From the NCBI GenBank assembly GCA_947175425.1, contig CAMWMR010000009.1, forward strand, positions 16,381 through 80,380: a DNA stretch of 64,000 bases. Reading direction: 5' to 3'. This document shows positions 8,851 to 16,972 of the stretch, one piece after another. The notes under the pieces were generated by a model. That model searched no databases, was not told where the DNA came from, and was given only the letters and a program-made list of their open reading frames with translations. Made by a program: the position numbers and the translations under genes. Origin of the DNA: an uncultured Porphyromonadaceae bacterium. Lineage in GTDB: Bacteria; Bacteroidota; Bacteroidia; Bacteroidales; Muribaculaceae. How positions within the stretch are numbered: position 1 is the first letter of the stretch; the number at the start of each line of letters is the position of its first letter.

Positions 8851-9624
8851 TTACCACCACGGACGGTCATCGCCCGAAATAGGTGGAATATCCACACCGT
8901 CAACCGGATTGAATTCGCGACGGACCGCATTGTTTATTTCTTCGCCCACACTTCCGACACCACGAGCTGCGCCTGTACTCTGACTGCCCAATCGGCTCAC
9001 AGTAGACGACACAAAACGGACTACCTCGTGTAAACGTGTAAGGTCGGAAATGTTTATAATTGTCATAGGTCCGCCGGCATCGAGAGGCTCGGCAAACTTG
9101 GTGAGGGCACGTTTCATCATCTTTGTGCCCGCGTTGGCGCCTATGGCAATGGCAATCTTATAGGCTTCGCGGAACCAGCGGTTCTGCTGTAGTTTTTCCA
9201 AAGCGCTTTCCCAGCCGTCATCAGGATCGCCGTCGGTCATCAATATTACGGCAGGACGCAAATGGCCGTCCTCGCTGTTGAGGCCGGAGCTACGGTGCAT
9301 CTGCGACTCAAGCATGCGGAATGCCGCCTCAAGATTGGTTAGACCTCCCGCACGGACATTTGCCCAGCGAAAATCCGGAGCTGCCACAGGACGATCGTAA
9401 AGCATTCGCGCATCGTTCCCGAAAGTTATGCACGATAAATAAATTTCACCTTGGTCGCGGTTGCTGCTGCTTATGTCGGTAAGAATATCCACAATCTCCG
9501 GCATTGCTGCATTAACACTGTCGATGCATCCGTTATAATTCATTGAACCGGACGTATCGATAAGATAAAACATATTCATGCGACGACATGAGCAACGCCG
9601 CGGACGGTTATCAATCAATGCCAT
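8851..9624 (-). CDS. TerY-like von Willebrand factor A domain protein
   Basis: This 257-residue protein carries a complete MIDAS metal site: DTSGSM (23-28), Thr96 in GGLTNLE and Asp131 in MTDGDPDDGW. The fold and order resemble TerY, a cytosolic VWA protein that occurs with a PP2C phosphatase and a zinc-ribbon kinase in the so-called TerY-P triad described by comparative genomics. The N-terminal extension holds a CSC motif before MNMFYLIDTSGSM; a start at M16 is possible. The C-terminal 60 residues are Gly/Ser rich and end DDRPWW. It sits 34 nt after the kinase and 13 nt before the phosphatase. A scaffold or phospho-target role is inferred from this context. Confidence 0.8.
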   Translation of the reverse strand: MALIDNRPRRCSCRRMNMFYLIDTSGSMNYNGCIDSVNAAMPEIVDILTDISSSNRDQGEIYLSCITFGNDARMLYDRPVAAPDFRWANVRAGGLTNLEAAFRMLESQMHRSSGLNSEDGHLRPAVILMTDGDPDDGWESALEKLQQNRWFREAYKIAIAIGANAGTKMMKRALTKFAEPLDAGGPMTIINISDLTRLHEVVRFVSSTVSRLGSQSTGAARGVGSVGEEINNAVRREFNPVDGVDIPPISGDDRPWW

Positions 9625-9658
9625 GAGTGTGTTGCATTATATCTTTTATTGTTATACG

Positions 9659-10969
9659 CTAAACATGCACTTTTGCCCGGATTCCGGGAAAAATAATTTC
9701 AATATCAGGCACAAGCTGAAACATTGTCCCGGGCTCCACACACATGACCGAACCCTTGGGGCTGACAATATTCCACGGCACGCGACTTGAATTTTCAAGA
9801 GCAAGAGCCTCGCCTCCGCCCGGTAGCGAAATTCGCCTGCCATACCCGACAGGGACAAAGCTGTCGGCGAAAAACAAAGGTTTACCTTCCGTAACACGAT
9901 ACTCCGAGCCATTTGCAAACCTCAGTTTAAATCCCGAGTCGTACATCTCGCCACATGCCGGACAAACTGCCGGAAGACGGCCGTCGACAAGAAAATCATG
10001 CAAAGGATCCTCGGCAAGTGCGCGGCACGTCACAAGCTCGGCACGCAACCGCAATAAAAGGCGTTTCCACTCCGAAGCTTTTACCCTAAGCGAAGGTTGC
10101 CTGACGGCCTGACGAGACAAAGCCCTACAAAACATATCGCGGATACTCTCGGGCAATTGCGCCCAGTATTTCACGCTGTTAGGATGCCGGCGTTCATCAG
10201 GGCGGTTGGATGCGTCAATACGGTCGTAACAAAATACCGCGTCCTTCCCGAAAAGACTCGCTTCCTCCGCAGGCGTCATGCAAACATACCGGCTGCTGCA
10301 TGTTGTACGCCCCTCAAACGGATGATCCACCATAAAAATGCGATACAACACAATGGCAAGCGAAAAACGGTCGCTTTCGGTATTGGGAATCTTACCCGAC
10401 ATAACCTCCGGCGCCATGTAGTGAGGCTTGCCTCCTATTCCGTTGTTGTAGCCGTCCATGGCAATATTGTCGTTGTCGCATATGAGGACATCGCCTGTAA
10501 CGGGGTGAATAAGAAAGTTGCCGTCGTTAAGGTCCTGATAACTGAATCCGTCGATATGAAGACGGCTGAACCCGTCGCATATTTTCAAGGCAGCCGTAAG
10601 TTTGGCAAGCCACGAACGGAAGTATGCTTCGGGATAACGGTCTATGCAAAAAAACTTGCCAAGGTCGAAATATGTCTCGGGACGCAGACGCATAACATAG
10701 CCATAGCTGCCATACATCCGTTTTGTAACACCCTCAGGCCATATAAATGCTGCCGATGGCGGCTCTTGCGCACAATTATATCGCAGGGTTGCCAAAAATC
10801 CGTTATTGTCGATGATATTGCGCTCGGTATACCACTTCAATGCCATTATTCGGTTCTCAAGGCGAACTTTATACACCTCGCCCTGACCGCCCGACGCAAT
10901 GAATCCGAGAACAACAAGCGGTCGGCCGTCGCTCATGGCAAGTCGAGTACCCGGTTTCAGTCGTGGCAT
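9659..10969 (-). CDS. Ser/Thr protein kinase with C-terminal zinc-knuckle region (TerY-P triad type)
   Basis: The 436-residue protein begins with a kinase domain (about 14-310): glycine loop ASGGQGEVY (25-33), Lys45 in MALKWY, catalytic loop YQDLNDGN (144-151) with Asp146 and Asn151, metal Asp165 in ICDND instead of DFG, and APE at 186-188. HRD is changed to YQD, but the key Asp and Asn remain, so activity is likely. After a helical linker (WKRLLLRLRAEL) comes one CPAC pair (Cys336, Cys339) and a beta-rich tail of about 95 residues, similar in place to the zinc ribbon of TerY-linked kinases. No membrane segment. It is first in the operon kinase-VWA-PP2C-LIM/DA1; its ATG is 22 nt past the fabD terminator. 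Confidence 0.82.
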   Translation of the reverse strand: MPRLKPGTRLAMSDGRPLVVLGFIASGGQGEVYKVRLENRIMALKWYTERNIIDNNGFLATLRYNCAQEPPSAAFIWPEGVTKRMYGSYGYVMRLRPETYFDLGKFFCIDRYPEAYFRSWLAKLTAALKICDGFSRLHIDGFSYQDLNDGNFLIHPVTGDVLICDNDNIAMDGYNNGIGGKPHYMAPEVMSGKIPNTESDRFSLAIVLYRIFMVDHPFEGRTTCSSRYVCMTPAEEASLFGKDAVFCYDRIDASNRPDERRHPNSVKYWAQLPESIRDMFCRALSRQAVRQPSLRVKASEWKRLLLRLRAELVTCRALAEDPLHDFLVDGRLPAVCPACGEMYDSGFKLRFANGSEYRVTEGKPLFFADSFVPVGYGRRISLPGGGEALALENSSRVPWNIVSPKGSVMCVEPGTMFQLVPDIEIIFPGIRAKVHV

Positions 10970-10991
10970 GGTAGTAAAATTTTTATCCGGT

Positions 10992-11026
10992 AAAAAAATT
11001 GCCGCCGCTTGAGAAGCGACGGCAAT
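10992..11026 (-). terminator. Rho-independent terminator after fabD
   Basis: In the minus direction a fully paired 13-bp stem (one G-U pair, arms near 11014-11026 and 10998-11010) with a 3-nt loop is followed by a run of seven T (10998-10992). It lies 7 nt beyond the fabD stop and 22 nt before the kinase ATG, so it either insulates the kinase operon or attenuates read-through into it. Confidence 0.85.
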
Positions 11027-11033
11027 CTGAAGC

Positions 11034-11912
11034 TTATTGCATGCCGCTTACAGCGACTGTGCCGTCTATTTTGGCAACAAGACCCTGAAGTACTTTACCA
11101 GGGCCAAGTTCTATGAAATCGGTGGCGCCGTCGGCAATCATATTGCGGACAGTCTGTGTCCAACGTACCGGAGCGGTAAGCTGGGCAATGAGATTTGCCT
11201 TGATTTCAATGGGGTCGGTATGAGGAAGTGCGTCCACATTCTGATAAACGGGACATTTGGGAGCGTGAACTTCGGTATTCTCTATAGCCTGAGCAAGTTC
11301 TGCACGTGCGGGTTCCATGCAGGGCGAATGGAAAGCGCCACCCACTTTAAGCTTGAGAGCGCGTTTTGCACCTGCTGCTTTGAGAGCTTCGCAGGCGGCA
11401 TCAATTGCGGCAACTTCACCGGAAATAACCAGCTGACCGGGGCAGTTGTAGTTAGCGCAAACAACAACGCCGTCGATTCCTGCGCAAATTTCTTCAACCT
11501 TTTCATCGGGAAGTGCAAGAACTGCGGCCATTGTGCTTTCGGTAAGTTCGCAAGCCTTCTGCATGGCATTTGCGCGGGCGGCAACAAGACGAAGTCCGTC
11601 GTCGAAGCTAAGAGCTCCGGCGGCTACGAGTGCGGAAAATTCACCCAAAGAGTGACCGGCAACCATATCGGGACGGAAGTCCTCGCCAAGACTCTTGGCA
11701 AGAATTACCGAGTGAAGGAAAATTGCAGGCTGGGTTACATTAGTCTGGCGCAAATCCTCGTCGGTACCGTTAAACATAAGGTCGGTAATGCGGAAGCCGA
11801 GTATTTCGTTGGCACGCTCAAAAAGCTCGTGCGCCTCGGCATTGTTCTCATACAGGTCTTTGCCCATTCCTACGAACTGGGCGCCCTGACCGGGAAATAC
11901 GTATGCGTTCAT
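11034..11912 (-). CDS. fabD: Malonyl-CoA:ACP transacylase
   Basis: FabD moves malonyl from CoA to acyl carrier protein to feed fatty acid elongation. The 292-residue product starts MNAYVFPGQGAQFVGMG, has the nucleophile elbow GHSLG (Ser88), the Arg-bearing middle region and the His of GGAFHSPCM, and ends with the family helix region FIELGPGKVLQGL. A -7-like box TATCTTTG lies on the minus strand at 11954-11947, about 35 nt before the ATG, without a clear -33 partner. It is followed by its own terminator, so it is probably monocistronic and not part of the kinase operon. Confidence 0.95.
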   Translation of the reverse strand: MNAYVFPGQGAQFVGMGKDLYENNAEAHELFERANEILGFRITDLMFNGTDEDLRQTNVTQPAIFLHSVILAKSLGEDFRPDMVAGHSLGEFSALVAAGALSFDDGLRLVAARANAMQKACELTESTMAAVLALPDEKVEEICAGIDGVVVCANYNCPGQLVISGEVAAIDAACEALKAAGAKRALKLKVGGAFHSPCMEPARAELAQAIENTEVHAPKCPVYQNVDALPHTDPIEIKANLIAQLTAPVRWTQTVRNMIADGATDFIELGPGKVLQGLVAKIDGTVAVSGMQ

Positions 11913-12015
11913 TATGCGTGTTTATAAAATGTCTTAAATTTCTGTGCAAAGATAGGCATTTTATACGAATTTTGCGTAACTTTACATTCCTAATATACTC
12001 TTATATTTTTCTATA

Positions 12016-12255
12016 ATGAACCTGTACTGTATCACTCCCCTCTTTTTGGGCAACTTCAGAGGTAGCGAAATATTAATAATCGGCGCCATTATCCTTCTTC
12101 TTTTCGGCGGTAAAAAAATTCCCGAACTCATGAAAGGTCTCGGAAAAGGCGTACACTCTTTCAAACAAGGCATTCAGGAAGCCAAAGAAGAGATGAACAA
12201 GCCGGTTGACCTCGAAAGCTCGGATAACACACCTGCCGATAATAAAAAATCCTGA
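12016..12255 (+). CDS. tatA: Sec-independent protein translocase subunit TatA
   Basis: This 79-residue protein has the TatA plan: a short periplasmic N-terminus, one membrane helix (EILIIGAIILLLF, about 18-30), the hinge FGGKKIPELMKGLG (30-43) and an amphipathic helix with a charged C-terminal tail. TatA oligomers form the passage for folded proteins carrying twin-arginine signals. It lies 5 nt before tatC. No separate tatB is seen, as in other bacteria with a minimal TatAC system. The ATG at 12016 is the only plausible start; the 100 nt upstream are AT-rich without a clear TAnnTTTG box. Confidence 0.9.
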   Translation: MNLYCITPLFLGNFRGSEILIIGAIILLLFGGKKIPELMKGLGKGVHSFKQGIQEAKEEMNKPVDLESSDNTPADNKKS

Positions 12256-12260
12256 GTACA

Positions 12261-13058
12261 ATGCCCGAACAACAGGCCCTGTCTTTCTGGCAGCACCTGG
12301 ACGATTTGCGCTCGGTGCTTTTCCGCATTGTTTCGGTAATTCTTGTCGCGGCTATTGCGGCTTTTTGCCTCATGCCTATGCTGTTCGATAATGTTCTTAT
12401 GGCTGCATGCCATCCCGATTTCATTTCTTACAGAGCTTTCGACGCGGCTGCGGCAGCATGCGGACTTCCTCCGATGGGAAGCTTCAGCATCGACATCATA
12501 AGCACCGAACTAACTTCCCAGCTCATGGTTCAGCTATCGGCCTCCTGCTGGACGGCATTTCTTGTTTCATTCCCCATAATCATATATTTATTGTGGGGAT
12601 TCGTGGAACCGGCTCTATATCCCGATGAAAAGAAAGGAATACGGAAAGCCTTTATTTTCGGCAATCTGATGTTTTACGTTGGCGTTGCGGCGGCATATTT
12701 TCTCGTATTTCCCCTTACGGTACGCTTTCTCGCCGAATTTACGCTGAGCGATTCCATTCGTCCCATGGTAACCCTCGATTCCTATGTGGAATACTTTTTC
12801 ACCATGATGCTTATTATGGGGGCTGTATTTGAACTGCCTTTATTGGCATGGCTGTTGGGTAACATCGGAATACTCTCGCGAGGCTTCTTCTCAACCTACC
12901 GCAGACACGCAATTGTGGCCATACTCATAATCGCCGCTTTTATTACCCCTACCGGCGATCCCTTCTCTCTTTTCATAGTTTTCACACCAATCTATCTCCT
13001 TTGGGAACTAAGCGCATCGCTTGTTCCCGCAACCTCCTCCAACCATGAAAATTCGTAA
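12261..13058 (+). CDS. tatC: Sec-independent protein translocase subunit TatC
   Basis: TatC is the receptor for twin-arginine signal peptides. The 265-residue product has the conserved cytoplasmic N-terminus (LSFWQHLDDLRSVLFRI), about six hydrophobic segments, and FVEPALYPDEKKGIRKAF, the conserved cytoplasmic loop with E-P-L-Y-like residues. It is coupled to tatA (5-nt gap) and its last 14 nt overlap the symporter gene in another frame, so the three genes are probably co-transcribed. Confidence 0.93.
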   Translation: MPEQQALSFWQHLDDLRSVLFRIVSVILVAAIAAFCLMPMLFDNVLMAACHPDFISYRAFDAAAAACGLPPMGSFSIDIISTELTSQLMVQLSASCWTAFLVSFPIIIYLLWGFVEPALYPDEKKGIRKAFIFGNLMFYVGVAAAYFLVFPLTVRFLAEFTLSDSIRPMVTLDSYVEYFFTMMLIMGAVFELPLLAWLLGNIGILSRGFFSTYRRHAIVAILIIAAFITPTGDPFSLFIVFTPIYLLWELSASLVPATSSNHENS

Positions 13059-14241
13059 GCCCGGACTCCTGCTCCGAATTATAATTGCCATTGCCGCCGG
13101 CATTGGCGCTGCCTATATCCTTCCACTGCCGGCAGCACGTTGCTTTGCAACATTCAACGCGCTGTTCTCCTCGTTCCTCTCATTTATAATACCCCTGCTT
13201 ATCGTAGGTTTTGTTGCATCGGCAATTGCCGACATTGGCAAACGAGCCGGCGCAATGCTGCTCGCAACCGTCGGTGTGGCATATCTTATGACCTTCGGCT
13301 CCGGTGTTCTTGCCTATTTTACCGCAACGGGCACATTTCCGGCTCTTATCGGCGACACTGTTCTTTCTGCCGACACGGTTGCCGCACAGGCTCCTCAGCC
13401 ATTCTTCACCATTCCTCTTGAACCGCTATTCGGAATAACGGCAGCGCTTGCGCTTGCCTTTGTACTCGGGTTCGGATGCGCCACTATTCCGGAAAGTACA
13501 GTTTCTCTCAAAGGGTTTGTCAACGACTTCCGGAATCTCATTCGTCTGCTTATCGAAAAAGCAATAGTACCGCTCTTACCTTTATATATATTCGGAATTT
13601 TCCTTTCCATGACTATTGAAGGTGCCGTTGCTCCCATTCTGAGTACATTCATTAAAATCATTGCCATTATTTTTGTACTGCATATCGCCGTACTTCTTAT
13701 CCAATTTTCCATTGCGGCGCTGTTCTCGGGTAAAAACCCCGTAAAATCGCTTATTTCCATGCTCCCTGCTTACGCAACAGCGCTGGGAACGCAATCTTCG
13801 GCAGCAACAATACCGGTAACTCTGGAACGTACAGTGGCAATGGGCGTCGACAAGGAAACTGCGGGCTTTGTTATTCCTCTGTGCGCCACAATACACATGT
13901 CGGGCTCGACTCTTAAAATAGTGAGCTGTGCAATTGCAATTATGATGGTACGCGATATGCCTTTCGATTTCCCCATGTTCGCCACTTTCATAGCAATGCT
14001 GGGAATAACAATTGTAGCAGCTCCCGGAGTGCCGGGAGGAGCAATTATGGCCGCTTTGGCAGTACTATCCTCCGTCCTCGGATTTTCCGAAGCCGACAAT
14101 GCACTGATGATTGCTCTTTACATTGCAATGGACAGCTTTGGAACAGCATGCAACATCACAGGCGATGGCGCTATTGCTCAAATAATTGCACGCATTTTCA
14201 AACGCAAGGCTATGCCGGAAACGGCGTCTGTCAATTGTTAA
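13045..14241 (+). CDS. Dicarboxylate/amino acid:cation symporter (DAACS family)
   Basis: From the ATG at 13045 the product has 398 residues and about eight to nine membrane spans. Family hallmarks are the Ser-rich hairpin (ALGTQSSAATIPVT), CATIHMSGSTLK, matching the N-M-D-G-type substrate region of these carriers, and the second hairpin PGVPGGAIMAALAVLS. Such carriers import dicarboxylates, Ser/Thr or Glu/Asp with sodium or protons; the substrate cannot be told from the sequence. A non-ATG upstream start at 13021 is rejected since the ATG at 13045 begins the normal MKIRKPGLLLRI start. It overlaps tatC by 14 nt. Confidence 0.85.
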   Translation: MKIRKPGLLLRIIIAIAAGIGAAYILPLPAARCFATFNALFSSFLSFIIPLLIVGFVASAIADIGKRAGAMLLATVGVAYLMTFGSGVLAYFTATGTFPALIGDTVLSADTVAAQAPQPFFTIPLEPLFGITAALALAFVLGFGCATIPESTVSLKGFVNDFRNLIRLLIEKAIVPLLPLYIFGIFLSMTIEGAVAPILSTFIKIIAIIFVLHIAVLLIQFSIAALFSGKNPVKSLISMLPAYATALGTQSSAATIPVTLERTVAMGVDKETAGFVIPLCATIHMSGSTLKIVSCAIAIMMVRDMPFDFPMFATFIAMLGITIVAAPGVPGGAIMAALAVLSSVLGFSEADNALMIALYIAMDSFGTACNITGDGAIAQIIARIFKRKAMPETASVNC

Positions 14242-14267
14242 AGTAATGTTAACACACGCTGTTTGCC

Positions 14268-14298
14268 ATTGTCATAACAAGCTTATTCACTAATTTTG
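14268..14298 (+). promoter_or_regulatory. Promoter of SRP RNA
   Basis: TAATTTTG (14291-14298) matches the TAnnTTTG -7 box exactly. ATTG (14268-14271) lies 19 nt upstream as a weak -33 element; a TTTG is at 14262-14265. The expected start near 14304 coincides with the first paired base of the SRP RNA. Confidence 0.65.
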
Positions 14299-14303
14299 TG
14301 CCC

Positions 14304-14406
14304 GGGTAAGTCCTACACGACCAGCTCCCCGAGAATCCCCCAGGTCTTGACCGAAGCAAGGGTATCGGGTTGTAGCGGTGCGATGTAGTAAGCTTACCCT
14401 TTTTTT
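14304..14406 (+). ncRNA. ffs: Small bacterial signal recognition particle RNA (4.5S)
   Basis: The 96-nt segment folds end to end: GGGTAAG (14304-14310) pairs with CTTACCC (14393-14399), followed by seven T. The apical part has CCCAGGTCTTGACCGAAGCAAGGG, whose AGGTC and GAAGCA blocks correspond to the conserved Ffh-binding loop region, and GCGATGTAGT matches the distal strand of E. coli 4.5S RNA (GGGATGTAGC). This RNA with Ffh targets nascent membrane and secreted proteins to SecYEG. It has its own promoter, and its terminator T-run abuts the next ATG. Confidence 0.88.
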
Positions 14407-14910
14407 ATGACCGACCAGTTACATAAATATATAAGCCTGTTAAAACAAAAAGGAGCTGTGCATGTCAAGACTATTGACACCGATACAATAGTTGTAGCTC
14501 CTTGGACAATTATGAAATGCCGCTACGGCTGTCCGCGATACGGCAAAAACAGATCTTGCCCGCCATTTGCACCGGCTGCCGAGGAAACGCAAAAAATCCT
14601 GCAATGCTATTCACGCGCCATTCTGTTCTCCGTCAGTTCAATGGATTCGGGCACTCCTGCCGCTTTGGAATGCGCTTCGGCATTGACTAACGACGGCTTC
14701 TATAAAGTTATAGCCTTCGGCACAGGGCCGTGTACGCTGTGCAAAGAATGTTCATTGGCCAACTGTCCGCAACCGCATCGAGTTGCCCCTTCAATGGAAG
14801 CCTGCGGAATAGATGTCGTTGCCACTGTACGTGCCGCCGGATTACCAATTAACATACCTCCCAAACCTGACGAACCGCTTAATTGCTACGGGCTGCTTTT
14901 GGTTGACTGA
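14407..14910 (+). CDS. DUF2284 family predicted metal-binding protein
   Basis: This 167-residue soluble protein contains many cysteines in the order expected of DUF2284: MKCRYGCPRYGKNRSCPPF (about 37-55), then GPCTLCKECSLANCPQPH (about 105-123). The Cys clusters suggest an iron-sulfur or zinc site. The function is unknown; relatives often sit beside corrinoid or redox genes. The ATG directly follows the T-run of the SRP RNA terminator, so expression depends on read-through from ffs or on a promoter inside it. The gap to the SulP gene (14911-15066) contains the SulP promoter. Confidence 0.75.
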   Translation: MTDQLHKYISLLKQKGAVHVKTIDTDTIVVAPWTIMKCRYGCPRYGKNRSCPPFAPAAEETQKILQCYSRAILFSVSSMDSGTPAALECASALTNDGFYKVIAFGTGPCTLCKECSLANCPQPHRVAPSMEACGIDVVATVRAAGLPINIPPKPDEPLNCYGLLLVD

Positions 14911-14966
14911 ATTACACTTACACCGCACTTTTTACGCACGTCGCGACAATCCGATGAAAAACCGGA

Positions 14967-14998
14967 TTTGCACAGCTGCAAAAAAATATATAATTTTG
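14967..14998 (+). promoter_or_regulatory. Promoter of SulP transporter gene
   Basis: TTTG (14967-14970), 20 nt, then TAATTTTG (14991-14998) match the Bacteroidota consensus fully. Transcription would start near 15004. The leader then holds a small hairpin GGAGAG/CTCTCC (15015-15032) before the ATG at 15067. Confidence 0.75.
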
Positions 14999-15066
14999 CA
15001 AAAAATTTCCACCGGGAGAGTTATGGCTCTCCTTCCTCTGTTTTATTAGGTACAAACTTATTTGCT

Positions 15067-16827
15067 ATGTCAATTATGAGCAGCAACGACAGCGTCTCGG
15101 CAGAATTTGCAAAAAAAGCCGTGAAAAATGCTGTTGATTTTCATCCTAAACTCTTTCAAGCTCTACGCTCTTATAATGCCGAAAAATTAAAAGCCGACAT
15201 TACTGCCGGTATCGTTGTAGGTATTGTGGCCCTTCCTCTTGCAATTGCATTCGGTATTGCATCGGGTGTAAGTCCCACAATCGGTCTTATCACCGCAATT
15301 ATTGGCGGTTTTATGGTTTCTTTCTTCGGAGGAAACTCGGTTCAGATTGGAGGCCCCACAGGAGCTTTCATTGTTATTGTCTACAACATCATTGCTCAAT
15401 TCGGCCTTCACGGACTTGCCATTGCAACTTTCATGGCCGGCGTTATCCTTGTCCTGCTTGGAGTGTTCCGTCTGGGAACTGTCATAAAATTCATCCCTTA
15501 TCCAATTGTGGTTGGTTTTACTGCAGGTATCGCACTCACAATCTTCTCTACACAGATTAACGACTTCCTCGGATTGGGACTACGCGACATTCCCGGCCAG
15601 TTCATCCCAAAATGGGGTGTATATCTGCGCAACATCACCAACATTTCCGTCCCGGCTCTGGCAACTTCGCTGCTATCGCTCCTTATTATTATAGCAGCTC
15701 CCAAAATATCGAAGAAGCTTCCCGGCGCACTGTTGGCGATTCTTATTGTGACAGCTCTATCCTACTTCTTCGGAATAAGCTTCGACTGGTACTCCGTTGA
15801 AACCATCGGCGACCGTTTCGGAACAATGGCCACCGACATTCCCACGCCTCACGGATTTACACTTAACATGGCAACAATCAACATGCTCCTCCCCTCGGCA
15901 TTCACTATTGCCGTACTCGGAGCTATTGAATCATTGCTCTCGGCAACCGTTGCCGACGGTGTTACCGGATCCCGCACAAACAGCAACACCGAACTTATCG
16001 GCCAAGGCATTGCCAACATAACCGTTCCCTTCTTCGGCGGAATACCTGTAACCGGTGCAATTGCACGAACAATGACAAACATTTCCAACGGTGGACGCAC
16101 TCCCGTCGCCGGCATTGTACACGCACTTGTTCTGCTGCTCATCTTCCTGTTTGCCATGCCTCTCATAAACTACGTTCCACTGGCATGTCTGGCAGCAGTG
16201 CTAATGGTAGTTGCATACAATATGAGCGGATGGCGTACTATAATCGGAATTTTCCACGCCCCCAAAAGCGATATTTCGGTGCTGTTGGTTACATTTTTCC
16301 TCACCGTTATATTCGACCTCACAATCGCTATCGAAATAGGCCTTCTTCTTGCCGTTGTGCTGTTTATGCGTCGCGTCATGGAAAATACCGAAATCAAAGT
16401 TTACTCCGAACAGCTTGATGTTGCCGAAGGCACCGACCTCACTCAGCACGAAGTTCTCAACGTTGCTCCCGGCGTGAGCGTCTACGAAATCGACGGACCG
16501 TTCTTCTTCGGTATCGCTACAAAATTCGATGAACTCATGCGCACGACACTGGCCTCAAAACCTGTTGTACGAATCATTCGCATGCGTAAAGTTTCATTCA
16601 TCGATGCTACCGGATTGCACAACCTTGAACTCCTCATCCAATCATCACAGAAAGAAGGTATACATGTGGTGCTGTCGGGTGTTAAGCCTAACGTGCGCGA
16701 GTCGCTTGAACATGCCGGTATCGACAGCCTCGTCGGCTCCGACCATATATGCGATCACATAAGCAAGGCCGTTACAATGGCAAACCTCATCGCTGCCGAC
16801 TACAGGCAGAAAGCGGCCAAAGCCTGA
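15067..16827 (+). CDS. SulP family inorganic anion transporter with STAS domain
   Basis: From ATG 15067 the product has 586 residues. The membrane domain (about 35-420) starts after LKADITAGIVVGIVALPLA, the classic SulP first helix, and includes GLITAIIGGFMVSFFGGN, IGGPTGAF and the conserved GSRTNSNTELIGQG and AIARTMTNI segments. The last 120 residues form a STAS domain (FIDATGLHNLELL). These carriers take up sulfate, bicarbonate or other anions. The frame runs further upstream to 14968, but the promoter at 14967-14998 starts RNA near 15004, so the start is 15067 or the ATG at 15076. The gene ends with a strong terminator. Confidence 0.9.
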   Translation: MSIMSSNDSVSAEFAKKAVKNAVDFHPKLFQALRSYNAEKLKADITAGIVVGIVALPLAIAFGIASGVSPTIGLITAIIGGFMVSFFGGNSVQIGGPTGAFIVIVYNIIAQFGLHGLAIATFMAGVILVLLGVFRLGTVIKFIPYPIVVGFTAGIALTIFSTQINDFLGLGLRDIPGQFIPKWGVYLRNITNISVPALATSLLSLLIIIAAPKISKKLPGALLAILIVTALSYFFGISFDWYSVETIGDRFGTMATDIPTPHGFTLNMATINMLLPSAFTIAVLGAIESLLSATVADGVTGSRTNSNTELIGQGIANITVPFFGGIPVTGAIARTMTNISNGGRTPVAGIVHALVLLLIFLFAMPLINYVPLACLAAVLMVVAYNMSGWRTIIGIFHAPKSDISVLLVTFFLTVIFDLTIAIEIGLLLAVVLFMRRVMENTEIKVYSEQLDVAEGTDLTQHEVLNVAPGVSVYEIDGPFFFGIATKFDELMRTTLASKPVVRIIRMRKVSFIDATGLHNLELLIQSSQKEGIHVVLSGVKPNVRESLEHAGIDSLVGSDHICDHISKAVTMANLIAADYRQKAAKA

Positions 16828-16846
16828 CGCAATTCACACTTCATTG

Positions 16847-16884
16847 AAAAATGCCCCTACGGATTGTCCCCGAGGGGCATTTTT
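16847..16884 (+). terminator. Terminator after SulP gene
   Basis: AAAATGCCCCT pairs with AGGGGCATTTT (right arm 16873-16883) around a 14-nt loop, and the right arm runs into a T-tract. Confidence 0.8.
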
Positions 16885-16972
16885 ATCACTCCAAAAACGC
16901 TTTCTTTAGTAATTTTTCGTACTTTTGCACGAAGAAACCGTGTGACGTTTCTAAAAACTAACATACACGAAA

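Noticed and set aside
6971..10969. Reading the kinase operon as a tellurite-resistance locus
   Set aside because: Only TerY-like and linked kinase/phosphatase parts are present; TerC, TerD/Z and other ter genes are absent, so a tellurite role is not supported.
14968..15066. Longer SulP start at 14968
   Set aside because: The region overlaps the full-consensus promoter at 14967-14998, and the added residues do not look like a SulP N-terminus.
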